Origin: Whitmania pigra
Taxonomy: Eukaryota > Annelida > Clitellata > Hirudinida > Haemopidae
DNA: 64,000 nucleotides
Assembly: GCA_021613335.1 (NCBI GenBank)
Contig: JAJTWR010000458.1
Span: 1,245,001-1,309,000 of the forward strand
Direction of reading: 5' to 3'
A model generated the notes under the pieces. It had not been told where the DNA came from, ran no database searches, and saw only the letters and a program-made list of their open reading frames with translations. Positions 1-11,892 of the stretch are shown here, piece after piece (position 1 is the first letter of the stretch; each line of letters opens with the position of its first letter). The translations under genes and the position numbers were made by a program.

Positions 1-266
1 GGATGGATGGATGGATGGATGGATGGATGGATGGATGATGGATGGATGGATGGATGGATGGATGGATGGATGGATGGTGGATGGATGGATGGATGGATGG
101 ATGGATGGATGGATGGATGGATGGATGGATGGATGGATGGATGGATGGATGGATGGATGGATGGATGGATGGATGGATGGATGGATGGATGGATGGATGG
201 ATGGATGGATGGATGGATGGATGGATGGATGGATGGACGGACGGACGGACGGATGGATGGATGGAT
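1..266. repeat. GGAT tetranucleotide microsatellite
   Basis: Almost pure (GGAT)n starts at the left edge of the window, so its true length is unknown. It has a few slips near positions 36 and 77 and a GGAC-rich patch near 237-252. It reads open in three frames as Met-Asp-Gly-Trp repeats, which is a by-product of the 4-bp period and not a gene. Confidence 0.97.
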
Positions 267-2126
267 TAAATATTTGGGTCGTCTGTGATGATCGGAAGAA
301 TCAAGAAAGCATACTACCATGAAATCACGAAATGTATTTTTGATCTTTAAAATCACGTTCTAAAATAGTAACAAATATTTTATAATTAAATTTCCTGTTA
401 TTAAATGTCTCCTGTTATTAAATTTCTTACAGTTTGTAACATTTGTTGTGGTAAGTTTGGTTACAGTCATTGCTAGCTAAATTAAAGCATTTTCATCAGT
501 AAATAAAAGATATTTAACATCGATAAACTCTAAATAAATAATATAATATTTTTAGGTTGAATTAATAATAATTAATAATAATGCAAAATAAAATGTTCAT
601 CATTCTGAGCTATGAAAGCTCGTAAATGATAATGTTAAAAATTTTCAACGAAGGCCCGCAATGTGTCGATGCATTATGAATTATGCGTGGGAAGTCATGC
701 ATCGAAAGTGTACAAAAGTATGCACTAATGCAGAATGAATGATGCATGAAATCACCTGCTATTATGATGCAATTTACAGTTACGTTTCTCTTAAAACTAT
801 GTTTTTTGACGATGACAAAGAGTCAAGGTTTAAGTTCATCAATATTTTGTTTGACAGATTTTTGGCTCTGAATACAAATAATATTTAATGCTATTTAATC
901 GTGTATAAAAAATAACATTTTTCATAATTAAAATCTTAATTCTCCCGTCATTTCGATCAAATGAAGAGCTGATGTTTGAGGAATTTCAAAACAAAATTAC
1001 TGCCCCTCAGGGACGCATTGCATTTCTTGGATGATGAAAAAATTGGAACATGACGAAGCAGATTACTTTCAGAGATTAAATGACTGAGAGGAAAAACAAA
1101 CTATTTACGAGCGGCTTAAAATTTCAGCAAATATTAAAAAACATGCCATAATTTCTGAAAATATCATTAAAAACAATTCAAAATTTCAGGACAACGATAA
1201 ATATTTTACGACATAATTTGTAGTCAATGTTCGAAGCTTTCAACATGAAAATTGCAGACAATCCATCGACGGGAATAATGAATGAATAAGTAAATAAGCT
1301 AATATAATAATAATAATAAAATATTGTGTTACATTTTAATTAGTTTAATATTTTTATCAAATAAAAAAATAATCGTTATTTTTGAGATTATCTAAAATAA
1401 ATACGAGAAGAACAAATCGACAATGAATTGAATTGAATTGTTCGGAAATAAATTTTCCATAAAAAATTACTTTCTGAGAAACTGAGGCAATTTTTTGAGG
1501 CTAAAAGTAAATTTCCTGGGAGTTTTACGCCTACGGATCAAAATATTTGATGATTTTCAACAGATTTGAAATATTTGTGATGATGTTATGATGATGATAA
1601 TGAATGCGATGTTGCTAAATAAAAGATGAGAGATGCCAGCATTTAAAATCTTAAGTATTTTATGGAATGAATAAATTTCACTGTAATGAATGGTTTTTGT
1701 AAAATCAATTTTTTAAGGTGACCAAAATATATTAAATTTACTATAATTTAAATTATACATAATATAAATACATCTCATGAATATTTAAATGAGAAATATC
1801 TCCCTTGTTATTCTGAATGTTGCTAGGAACACCAACTAATTAATTATTCATAATGAATTACTTCATTTTTGCACAATTAACATGCTATAAAGATGATTTA
1901 CGATGACGATGCTGGTTGTAAATGCCTCACCATCTCTCATCATCATCGTGACATCCACAACTTTTACCATCAACATCATCGTCATTGTTCATGCAGCCAT
2001 CCATTGCCTCATTCATTTATCCATCCAGTCATCATCATCATCATCATCTTAATTACCACGACCTTCATCAATATTATCACCGTTGCCTCGCAGAATAAAC
2101 AAGAGGAGTGATGGCAGGAGTGGAAG
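267..2126. other. AT-rich spacer, no gene seen
   Basis: I see no convincing coding exon, RNA gene or transposon end here. It contains short AT-rich runs and a CATCAT/ATCATC-rich patch around 1935-2070. The only open frame of note (1893-2111) is His/Ile-rich because of that patch. Confidence 0.6.
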
Positions 2127-3890
2127 ACAATTTATTTGTGTTATTTGAATTATTTGTGTTATTTGAATTATTTGTTTTATTTGAATTATTTGTTTTATTT
2201 GAATTATTTGTGTTATTTGAATTATTTGTGTTATTTGAATTATTTGTGTTATTTGAATTATTTGTGTTATTTGAATTATTTGTTTTATTTGAATTATTTG
2301 TGTTATTTGAATTATTTATGTTAGTTGAATTATTTGTGTTATTTGAATTATTTGTGTTATTTGAATTATTTGTGTTATTTGAATTATTTGTGTTATTTGA
2401 ATTATTTGTGTTATTTGAATTATTTGTTTTATTTGAATTATTATGTGTGTTATTTGAATTATTTATGTTAATTGAATTATTTGTGTTATTTGAATTATTT
2501 GTGTTATTTGAATTATTTGGTGTTATTTGAATTATTTGTGTTATTTGAATTATTTGTGTTATTTGAATTCTTTGTTTTATTTGCCTTATTTGTGTTATTG
2601 AATTCTTTATGTTAATTGAATTATTTGTGTTATTTGAATTCTTTGTGTTTTTGAATTATTTGTTTTTCTTTGCCTTCTTTGTGTTATTTGAATTATTTAT
2701 GTTCGTTGAATTATTTGTGTTTTGGAATTATTTGTGTTATTTGCCTTCTTTGTGTTCTTTGCCTCTTTGTGTTCTTTGAATTCTTTGTTTTATTTGAATT
2801 ATTTGTGTTATTTGCCTTATTTGTGTTCTTTGCCTTATTTGTGTTCGTTGAATTCTTTGTGTTCTTTGAATTATTTGTGTTATTTGAATTATTTGTTTTA
2901 TTTGAATTCTTTGTGTTCTTTGCCTTATTTCTGTTAGTTGAATTATTTGTGTTATTTGCCTTATTTGTGTTCTTTGCCTTCTTTGTGTTTCTTTGCCTTC
3001 TTTGTGTTATTTGCCTTCTTTGTGTTCTTTGCCTTCTTTGTTTTCTTTGCCTTCTTTGTGTTATTTGCCTTCTTTCTGTTAATTGAATTTTTGTGTTCTT
3101 TGCCTTCTTTGTGTTCATTTGCCTTCTTTGTGTTATCTTTGCCTTCTTTGTGTTCTTTGCCTTCTTTGTGTTCTTTGCCTTCTTTGTTTTCTTTGCCTTC
3201 TTGTGTTTCTTTGCCATTCTATCTGTTTCCTTGCTTCTTTGTGTTCTTTGCCTTTCTTTGGTTCTTGCCTTCTTTGTTTTTTATTTGCCTTCTTGTGTTA
3301 TTTGCCTTCTTTCTGTTCGTTGCCTTTTGTGTTCTTGGCCTTCTTTGTGTTCTTTGCCTTATTGTGTTCTTTGCCTTCTTTGTGTTATTTGCCTTCTTTG
3401 TGTTCTTTGCCTTATTTGTTTTCTTTGCCTTCTTTGTGTTATTTGCCTTCTTTGTTTTTCTTGCCTTCTTTGTGTTCTTTGCCTTATTTGTTTTCTTTGC
3501 CTTCTTTGTGTTCTTTGCCTTCTTTATGTTCGTTGCCTTCTTTGTGTTCTTTGCCTTCTTTGTGTTCTTTGCCTTCTTTGTGTTCTTTGCCTTCTTTGTG
3601 TTATTTGCCTTCTTTGTGTTATTTGCCTTCTTTGTGTTTCTTTGCCTTCTTGTGTTATTTGCTTATTTGTTTTATTTGCCTTCTTTTGTGTTCTTTGCCT
3701 TATTTGTTTTCTTTGCCTTCTTTGTGTTCTTTGCCTTCTTTGTGTTCTTTGCCTTCTTTGTGTTCTTTGCCTTCTTTCTGTTCGTTGCCTTCATTTGTGT
3801 TCTTTGCCTTCTTTGTGTTCTTTGCCTTCTTTGTGTTATTTGCCTTCTTTGTGTTACTTTGCCTATTTGTTTTCTTTGCCTTCTTTTCCT
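2127..3890. repeat. 18-bp minisatellite array, about 1.8 kb
   Basis: About 95 tandem copies of an 18-bp unit. The left part is mainly TTATTTGTGTTATTTGAA. From about 2570 a second type appears with TTC in place of TTA and GCC in place of GAA, and by about 3000 that type is nearly fixed. Single-base slips break the period at many places. Because 18 is a multiple of 3, all frames stay open for long stretches on both strands (Phe/Leu/Val-rich on plus, Lys/Ala/Asn/Thr-rich on minus). I do not call these genes. Confidence 0.95.
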
Positions 3891-4576
3891 CCCCGCCTGC
3901 CCCCTTGCCCCTCGCGTATCCCTCGTTGCCTCTCCTTACCTCTCCTCTTATCGTCCCTCCCTTAGAAGAAGCGCCCTTCTTTCTTCCGCGCCCCCCCTCG
4001 TGTCTTATCGCTCCATTTTGAGATGTTTTGACGTCTGCTAGGGTCATCGTTGATACCGAATGCGTGTTAGTTGTTAATTTGTGATGTTGTTTTGTCGTTG
4101 TTGTGCATTTGTGTTGTTGTCTTTGTCTTGCTGAGTGTTGTTTCAGTTGTAGTTGTGTTTGTAGGTGTTGTGTGTTACTCTGAACAACAAATAACACATC
4201 TGCAAAATTATACACAAAAAACTTCAGGTCTACATTTTTCTCATATTTCTATATTTGTGATCTATATTTGTCCGAAGGGAGCACCCCATAAGAATGATGA
4301 ATTATCCGATGAACGTATAAACAAGTTTTGTAAAGATTTAGGCAATATATTGTTTGCATTTTTTGAAAATGGCAATTCTTGCTTAAGAAGATGGCAGTCA
4401 GAAAGTCATTTGTTTGGTAAATATGTAAAATGGAATTTTAGTAAAAGGATGACTTAGAAGGATTGAGGATTATTAAAGAGGATATGTCAAAATAAACCGC
4501 TTTCAATAAATGTGCGTGAGGTACTCTGACCCTCGCATATTTTCTTAGATTCCAGTCAATATTACATCCTCTAAGT
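3891..4576. other. Spacer between minisatellite and hAT element
   Basis: A C/T-rich flank (3890-4020) follows the minisatellite, then TTG-rich low-complexity DNA. A 128-codon open frame at 4071-4457 starts in hydrophobic low-complexity sequence. Its second half looks more protein-like, but I recognise no family and do not call a gene. Confidence 0.5.
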
Positions 4577-6705
4577 CAGGGGTTCCCAACCAGGGGTGCG
4601 AGATATCATTTCAGGGGGTGCGAAACTTAACCAGCAGGGGAAAACCCTTTTATTGACCGTTGCATAGTTAGATGATTAGGATGGTTCGAATCGTCATCGT
4701 TTCAATCTGTTTGAATTTAGTTTCTATATTCAGTAGAATAATTACAAATAAAACTAAGTTTTAAGTTGGGTAAAATGTTATTCATATATATGAATGAGAC
4801 TTTTATATATGTAGAATTGAAACTGCATTTGTATACGTTTATTTATTGATTTCGGTTGCTGTTGGAAACGTTGAAATCGAAAGTGGTTATTTCTTGACAA
4901 CAACATGTGTTAAACGAGTCCAATCTGTTTTAAGGTAAAGTATTTTCTTGCTTTGTCACATGAATCGGTCGTAATCAATTTTAAACTTAATATATGCCAT
5001 ATTATTTCACTAAAATATTTCATTTCTTACAAAAGATTGATAACAAAATGAGGCGGAATCCTTTGTAATGAATTTAAAATTGCGGAATGCGGGCTTTTCA
5101 TAATGGGTTGAAAAACTCGATATGTTCGATTTCCCACTGAGAAAGCATTGCCAAAATTTGCTTTTTGGCGTTTCGAGCATTTTTACATTAGGTTTCCTGG
5201 CAATTAGAAATATAAACTTTTCACCACCTTTTCATGCTCTTGTCTACAGTGCAAATCATATTAAAACATTCAACGAACTTGTTGAAATATATAAAACATA
5301 AACATTATTCATGTTATCTATTTTTCTCACAGACTATTAATCCTTTCATCATGTAAAAAAAAAAAGAAAAGAAAATGGAATAACGACTATGCGCTTTGCT
5401 TTCACTCGCTCCATAAATGATGATTTGCGAAAACCCCAGTACATCCTTTGTAAGGCTGTATTTTCCAATTCAAATCCGAAGCCATCAAAGCTGCAAGAGC
5501 ACCTCAACAACAAGCACGGTGGAGACAGTCTTGCAGGTCAAGATGTTGAATCACTAATTACTAAAAGAGCCCGTTTTGATTCTCGAGGAACCCTTCCAAA
5601 ATTACCTTTCATTTTTGTTGACAAACCACTGCTGATGGCTTCATACCAAGTGTTATATAAAGTAGCCAAGTCCTTGATCAACCCATGCGCATTAGATATG
5701 GCAACGTTCAATCTGGGCAAAGAAGCAAGAAAAAAGTTGGAATTAATAACCGCTATCAAATAATGTCGTTCACAGGCGAATTGGTGATTTGAGTAAGGAT
5801 ATTTCGGATCAAGTTATATCAGATGTCAGGTCTAGTTCACTAAAGATCTCTCTCCAGTTGGATGAATCAACTGATGTCTCAAATTGTAGTCAACTCATTG
5901 CACTAGTGTTAGGAAGATTTTCTGTTTGTGAAGATTTGATAACACAAGGAAAAGATGTGTTTCAGTTTGTGAAAGACTTCTTTGCCAAACATAGTTTAGA
6001 TATTCAAACTATTGGCTCTGTGTGCACTGACGGTGCTCCTGCAATGCTAGAAAATAAATCTGGATTTTCTGCACTAATGAAGAGGGAGATAACACATTTG
6101 CAAGTAGCCCACTGTTTTCTTTATCGTCATGCTAAAATAACTCCAGTGTTTTAAAAAGTACAAAAGTCTGCTGGCTTTCGCGAGGGCAAGCTTTAACCCG
6201 CTTCTTTGAAATGCGGAAAGAAATCAAAGTTTTTCTGAAGAAACATGACTGTGATCTGCTTGGAGAACTTGAATCACAATATTTCATGCAAATACTGGCT
6301 TACTTGGCTGACATCTTCACTCTTTTGAATGATCTGAGTGCGTCTCTTTAAAGGAAAGAGATAAACATATTAAAATCTTATGAAACGTTGAATGCATTCA
6401 AAGAAAAATTACTTCTTTGGCGTCGAAGGATGGAAAGAGGTAGTCTTGATGATCGTGGAAATATAATTCCTGCTGTGCATGAAGAAATTGTGGCTCATAT
6501 TGAAATCCTGTCAAAATCGTTTGATGGATATTTTGCCGCTTGAGAATTGAAACTTTCAGAAGAATGGATCATGAATCCATTTTCTTGCAATTTGGTTAAT
6601 ATTCCAGATGATGAAGAGCTGGAAGAAGATCTTATTAAACTGCGGACAAATAGTGCTCTGGAAATCGCAGGATATATATGATAGAAAAGGTTGGGAAACC
6701 CCCCC
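4577..6705 (+). mobile_element. hAT-superfamily DNA transposon (ZBED5-like), degenerate
   Basis: The left end CAGGGGTTCCCAACC (4577-4591) is matched by an imperfect inverted end at 6689-6705. The 8-bp direct repeat CTCTAAGT lies directly outside both ends (4569-4576 and 6706-6713), which is the target-site length of hAT elements. The 2.1-kb interior carries a decayed transposase read left to right. End type, duplication length and protein agree, so I am confident of the superfamily. The element is short for an autonomous copy and cannot encode a working enzyme as it stands. Confidence 0.93.
5389..6660 (+). pseudogene. hAT transposase pseudogene, ZBED5/SCAND3-like
   Basis: The reading is split over several frames. 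The first part (5389-5763) has a BED-finger-like C-terminal half with LQEHLNNKHGG. The second (5789-6154) has the RNase-H-like motif region with LQLDESTDVSN, then VCTDGAPAMLENKSGF and VAHCFLYRHA. Later pieces near 6380-6660 include NPFSCN in the usual place before the C-terminus. Frame changes and stops separate them, for example after 5763 and 6154 and near 6348 and 6541. The usual hAT C-terminal dimerisation domain is not seen before the right terminal repeat. These features match the domesticated ZBED5 type of transposase. Confidence 0.88.
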
Positions 6706-6713
6706 CTCTAAGT

Positions 6714-7585
6714 CCATATCCATATTAAAAGACTCCTACAAATAACGCATTATCCATATTAAATAACATATTTTAAATGACTGAAATCATTTTATGTCGA
6801 TGCTGTTGATGGCTGCTTTAATCTTTAGCACTTTTGATTGATTTCTTTTCCTGATATTCTGCTTTAAATTAATTCGTTGGAATCATCTCATCAGAGAAAG
6901 CACATTTCTGGTAAAAAAAAAAAATAATGTAGCCATGTAACGAATACTAATGCTTAAATGAAGTTGAAATAAAAAATAATGAATAAATATATTTAAACAA
7001 ATAATTATAAACAGTGAAATCCAAATGTGGATCTCCCTTTTGAACTAAAAACAGCAACACGCAAATGGGAAATGGAGCGTATTTTGCTTCTTTCAAGAAA
7101 GGATTTCAAGTTAAAATAATTTAAACAATTTAAATTTTTTTAAATTAAAGTTTAAACATTTTGTTTTACCTTCAAAAATGTTTTTGTTGAATAATGTTTT
7201 TACTAAGATTTCTTTTAATTAACTTCCTTATTTGGTTGAAAATTCATTTTTATTTATTTTTAGAAAAATGCAAAAAACGTCACATCGGTCCAAAACAAGA
7301 AATCACCATTTCCTTCTGGTTGCCTTATTTAGACGTTTCTGTTGAATAAATTAAAAAAAAATTTAAAAGTTTTCAGTAATAAATCTAATTTTTAAGCACA
7401 TTTTGTTTCAAGTCATTACGAATACTGACATGTTTTATATGTACGATATTTTAAACTTATTTGAATTTTACATTGATAATTAGGAGTTAACACCGTTAAT
7501 GTTAATGTTAAAATGTGACGCACTATCGTGTAGTTAATATCCTAGATATTTCAAATAATCAATCGGCATCATTATGAGATCATCC
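6714..7585. other. AT-rich spacer, nothing recognised
   Basis: Short homopolymer-rich DNA without splice-bounded exons, repeats of note or open frames that look like protein. Confidence 0.6.
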
Positions 7586-7729
7586 ATATACCATACCATG
7601 TACAATTCCACGTACAATACCATGTACCATTCCACGTACCATACCATGTACCATTCCACGTACCATACCATGTACCATTCCACGTACCATACCATGTACC
7701 ATTCCACGTACCATACCATGTACCACTCC
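7586..7729. repeat. 24-bp tandem repeat, about 6 copies
   Basis: The unit alternates CCATGTACCATT and CCACGTACCATA, so a 12-bp half-unit is visible inside each 24-bp unit. Copies are nearly identical except for the first one or two, which have TACAAT in place of TACCAT. Both half-units carry a GTAC core. Frames open through it on both strands are an effect of the period. Confidence 0.93.
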
Positions 7730-8098
7730 ACCCAAAAGCATCATTTTTACTTTTTCCACGTCCTCCCTCTCGGCCTCTTTGTTTATTTCCATTGCTTTGA
7801 ATTTTCCTCGTTAATTTACTTCCAGGGAAGAACTTTAGCCTGTTTCTATCCCTCAATTCATCCTTCCTTCTTTTCCAGCCAAGGAATAAGAGAATCTTCT
7901 AATTATTTCCGATCTATTCAGGCTTCTTTGAAGCCAATTTCAAAGTGTTTGGAATTTTGTAAATTATCATGCAATTGCAGTTTTAGTAATTTTTGTAAAT
8001 TAAATAAATTTAATTTTAATAATAGCCTGATCGACATTAGATCTTGTCTGTATTGTTTCAGACTGTTTATTGTTTTGAGTAGTAAATATTGTGCTTTA

Positions 8099-8165
8099 TT
8101 TTAAACAGTGAATGATGTATATCTTGTTTTAAACAGTGAATGATGTGTATCTTGTTTTAAACATC
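8099..8165. repeat. 28-bp tandem repeat, about 2.3 copies
   Basis: TTAAACAGTGAATGATG followed by TATATCTTGTT is repeated once almost exactly (one base differs), and a third copy is cut after TTAAACA. Confidence 0.8.
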
Positions 8166-9448
8166 AGCCATTAAACTCGATCTGCAAATCCAATTTGACC
8201 CAATCCATCCAATCCACGCAAAGATAGAAAGCTCCTTTTTTCTTCATTAGTCTGTTTTCCATTTGTTAGAAATGAATCCAACCAAGAATAAATTAATAGA
8301 TTACCACCAACTCCTCCCCTAACTTAATAACTCCTCCCACAATTCAACAATCACCAAGACTTCGTCTTTATCGGAGTAAATCTTTCACTCATCAAGGTCC
8401 AAATTATGCTTAACAATTTATCGATTTATTCACCAAATATGATTATTTGTAAAATTTTAAATTTGAGAAAATTATTGATTAATAATAAATTTTTTTAAAA
8501 CATACATTGTTAATTTATTTATTAAATCGTTCATTAATTAAAGGACTAAAAATAATTCGCTCGTCAATCGAGTCAGGCAGGAAAGACAAATTATTTTTTC
8601 GACAAGAAGACAAGTTGAGGTGTCCTTTCTTTTCTCGGATGTTTGTTCTCTTTCACATGGTTCACGTACAATTCACATCCTTAAGAGAAGAAGATATCTG
8701 AACGACTACAACCACAACCTCACGTGGTTCATCTCAACGTGGCATCCGTCCATTCCGCCATCTTGGATAGTTCTCCATCAACATTGCAGAGTTCCATCGA
8801 AAGGGATTTTCTGTTCTTTAAAGTTAATTCCAGTCCATCAAATGATGCGAGCACATCCATCAACAAGCAAATATGGCCGCATCGGTTTTTTAAATTATAA
8901 TTATACCTTTTATGAAAACTTTCACTTGTGTAATAATGTTGTTATTAAAATATTTGGTGTTATTCCAGATTTTTCACTATTTTTTTATTTACCATTTTCA
9001 TTACTTGAAAAAATGTGTGTTAATTAATTTCCGAAGGTTAGTGCACCCCACCGAATAATGGCTGGAAGAAAAAAGGTCATCCTCAAGCTGTACGAAGGTT
9101 TGCCTCAACCCCGCCTTTTGGCGAAAGCTGAAATGATGTCCCTGATGATATCGATGACGATGACTGACTGATTGTTTTCATAATCAATTTCATATTTTCT
9201 CCCTAAATCTGCCAGTAACGCTAGATAGTTTCATCAAAAGCGTCAACACCATGTAAAAGTATTCATTGAAATCTCAAATCAACCAGAGTTCCGAATGAAA
9301 CACCTTCAAACTCGACAGATAAGTTTAACAATCACCACTAATAGAGTTGCTGGTGATGATGATTATTATGATGATTATGATGACGATCGATAATGATAGT
9401 AATTATTTTAACTTCATGACGAAATAGGTGATGATGCTGACGATGACA
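8166..9448. other. Spacer, no gene supported
   Basis: Open frames at 8507-8701 and 8620-9027 overlap in different frames and resemble no family I know. No splice-linked exon chain could be built. Confidence 0.5.
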
Positions 9449-9661
9449 AGATGTGAGCAAGGAAGCACATTTGGTTCGTCATGATTGACCACCATTTGTG
9501 GGAAGTTGATAAACATTATTATAACATGATTATAATGATGATAATAACGATGATGTCCATGATGATCATGTTCGCTACATATTCGTTATTATGGCGATAA
9601 ACGTGTTGTTAATGATAATGGTGATGATAGTACCAATAGTGATAACCAACATCAACAAAGT
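9449..9661 (+). repeat. Dispersed repeat, copy A
   Basis: About 210 bp shared with 17517-17714 in the same orientation. Both begin near AGATGTGAG and a GCAAGGAAGC stretch, contain TTGATAAACATTAT, then a GATGATAAT-rich middle with CATGATGATCATGTTCG, and end in GATAACCAACATCAACAAAG. Copy A carries small extra insertions. The match outside the GATGAT parts shows this is a true duplicate and not just shared simple sequence. No transposon ends are evident. Confidence 0.8.
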
Positions 9662-11016
9662 ACCATTAAAAGGTGATTGCTTTCAAAAAAAATATTTTTA
9701 TTATTGAATGACATCATTCACAGGGTTTGACATGGTGTCATGATTTCCATTCAACTGGTCTCATTCGTTTGTTCCAGACTGTTGTACCTCAGTGCATAAC
9801 CTGATGAACTGGATTCTATTGGTGACGATGATAATGACGACGACGATAATGATGATGATGACGATGATTATCATCTTGGACAAAAGACTTCTCATTTTCT
9901 CCAAGTGGACTTGACAAGGGTGTCAAATTGAATTGGACAATGCCAACCTTGAAACTGAATTGGATTTGCCACGATTGTGTGATTGAAAAGGTTGAACTGA
10001 TTGAAATCAATCTATAAAACACCTCCAGGTCTCAACAGTCATGCTGTCAGAATTTAATAAATTTAAAGTCTGAAGTCTCGGTGGTCGATTTCTTAATTTT
10101 TACTTTTTTTTTTTCATTCACTAGATAGAATGTTTTGATTTCGTTCGAAATAAACATTTCTAAAATTGTGAAACAACAATCCTTAAATCAATGGAATAAA
10201 AGCTGAATTTTTAAAGATTATAATAGCACGTGTTTTAAATTGAAATGGTTTTCTCAGGGAGGATTTAAGTGCAGCAGCGAATAAATGTTAAAACGATGAA
10301 AAATAAATGAGTAAGCTGAGTGCTGTGTGTTACATTTATTAATAAGTAACAAAGATCTTTAGATTGTCGTGCTATAGTATTTTGTTTAGGCAATCAAAAT
10401 TCACAAAATATAACTCAAATTATAATTGTTCAAAAAAAAAAATCCAGAACATTGCACCATAGGAGATGTTTGTAAGCGGTGATACAACTCAAAATTTCCA
10501 CGATTCAAGTTTATTTCTGCTCCAAACTTTTCCAAAACTCGGTCATTTTCGGATATTTTTATTTGTTCGGCATAAGGACCCATAACTTTTTGAGTTACCT
10601 GTTAGATTTTAACATGGTTTTAACGAATGGCTTAAGAGATTATCTAACGCTCTTGAAGTTACTGCTTAGTTACGAGGAACATATGCCAATACAACAATAT
10701 TAGAATTCATTATCGCCATCATTATTATTATATATTCTGAAAATCAAACAACGAAATAATGCATGGGTTTAATTATTTAAATGTTACCCTTTTCAGATGT
10801 TCCAGCTTCATCAATTCCATTCCTCCGAAAGACCTCGTCAGAAATCTCAAAAATGTCGAGAGGTCGAGGAATATACTTTATGAGAATATATTTTATGAGA
10901 TTATGGGAAAGAGTACTAGGGACAACTTTGGAATGGATCAAATGCGCGATCATCCTTGTCCTATAACCTTTTGGATTGTTTAAGAGTCGACCTGTATTTG
11001 CTTCTGCAAGTTGACA
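9662..11016. other. Spacer, no gene supported
   Basis: GATGAT-rich simple sequence near 9820-9870, then AT-rich DNA. Short open frames at 10401-10583, 10479-10703 and 10759-10983 show no recognisable domain. Confidence 0.5.
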
Positions 11017-11424
11017 CTACTTATCTGGAAAAGAAAATGAAACGTTGAAATACAAATTGTGACCAAATACTAATCTTGTTTTACAAGACAATTGTACAAT
11101 TAAAAAGCATGTGATTTCTGTCTTCAAAATTATTTGGCGCCAGATTTCTGGTAATTTCTCGTATAAAATGGTGGTTAGTGCCATGGCGATATGAGACGAA
11201 TCCTTGCAACATTGGCTTAAATGTTTGACTATAAAATTAGTCAAATTACTTATAATGGGAAGTAAGATATCTTTTTCGGCATAGTAAACGATTTTGAGTA
11301 AAACTCCAGAACATATTTCCATTTTAAACCTATCCTCAGATAAGATAATTGACGTGAATTGGTTCAAGTCATTGATTTGTGCTGAAGAACTTCTAAAAAT
11401 GTTTTCGTGAACACAATTAACCAT
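11017..11424 (-). CDS. Hypothetical open frame, unrecognised
   Basis: A 135-codon minus-strand frame that stays open for about 17 more codons upstream of its first Met. The composition is protein-like, with alternating hydrophobic and charged residues and helix-like stretches such as LPIISNLTNFIVKHL, and no simple repeats. It could be a piece of an alpha-helical repeat protein. I do not recognise a family, there is no clear promoter or splice partner, and it sits in a transposon-rich area, so it may be debris. Confidence 0.25.
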   Translation of the reverse strand: MVNCVHENIFRSSSAQINDLNQFTSIILSEDRFKMEICSGVLLKIVYYAEKDILLPIISNLTNFIVKHLSQCCKDSSHIAMALTTILYEKLPEIWRQIILKTEITCFLIVQLSCKTRLVFGHNLYFNVSFSFPDK

Positions 11425-11473
11425 GAACTTTGGAACTGGTGGAATGATTGCATCGATAATTAACTCTTTTTTT

Positions 11474-11562
11474 TCTTTGAAACAATTCGTTCATGTTTCA
11501 CCACCAGTTAAATCGTTAATTGAGGATTGTGCTGAGCTACAAGAAGTATGTGTATTGCAAGT
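11474..11562 (+). repeat. 89-bp direct duplication, copy A
   Basis: About 89 bp repeated at 11742-11830 with few differences, starting TCTTTGAAACAATTCG and ending GTATTGCAAGT. Both copies are open in the same plus frame (LKQFVHVSPPVK then CAELQEVCVLQV). The differences (Ser/Phe, Asp/Val) are not obviously conservative, so I do not claim that it is coding. Confidence 0.9.
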
Positions 11563-11741
11563 ATTTAGGTGCATCCGATGTGTTTGCTGCGCGCCATTAA
11601 CAATCAGCCAGAGCTTCTCCGTATCCAAATTCACCACTCTTTCAGCGACTTATTTCCGACGTTCCGTTTCAATGCTTTCAAAGGATCATCGAAGTTTAAG
11701 ACTTGTTTAAGTGTTTTAATGTTCCTCTTTTTGATTTGCTC

Positions 11742-11830
11742 TCTTTGAAACAATTCGTTCATGTTTCACCGCCAGTTAAATTTTTAATTGAGGTTTGTGC
11801 TGAGCTACAAGAAGTGTGTGTATTGCAAGT
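11742..11830 (+). repeat. 89-bp direct duplication, copy B
   Basis: Second copy of the 11474-11562 unit, about 180 bp downstream. It lies about 60 bp left of the solo LTR. Confidence 0.9.
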
Positions 11831-11892
11831 GTGTTGGCTCACGTATGAAGTATCCTTGCCTTTATTTATTTATTTGATTGTAGTATCCTTGC

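Noticed and set aside
2108..4041. Long open frames rich in Phe/Leu/Val (plus) or Lys/Ala/Asn (minus)
   Set aside because: They arise from the 18-bp period of the minisatellite, are open in several frames at once, and have no start context, splice sites or domains.
4071..4457. 128-codon open frame after the minisatellite
   Set aside because: The first half is low-complexity hydrophobic sequence, the second half matches no family I know, and there is no linked exon.
9140..9660. GATGAT-rich stretches as coding Asp/Met repeats
   Set aside because: Simple-sequence DNA, without any flanking protein-like frame.
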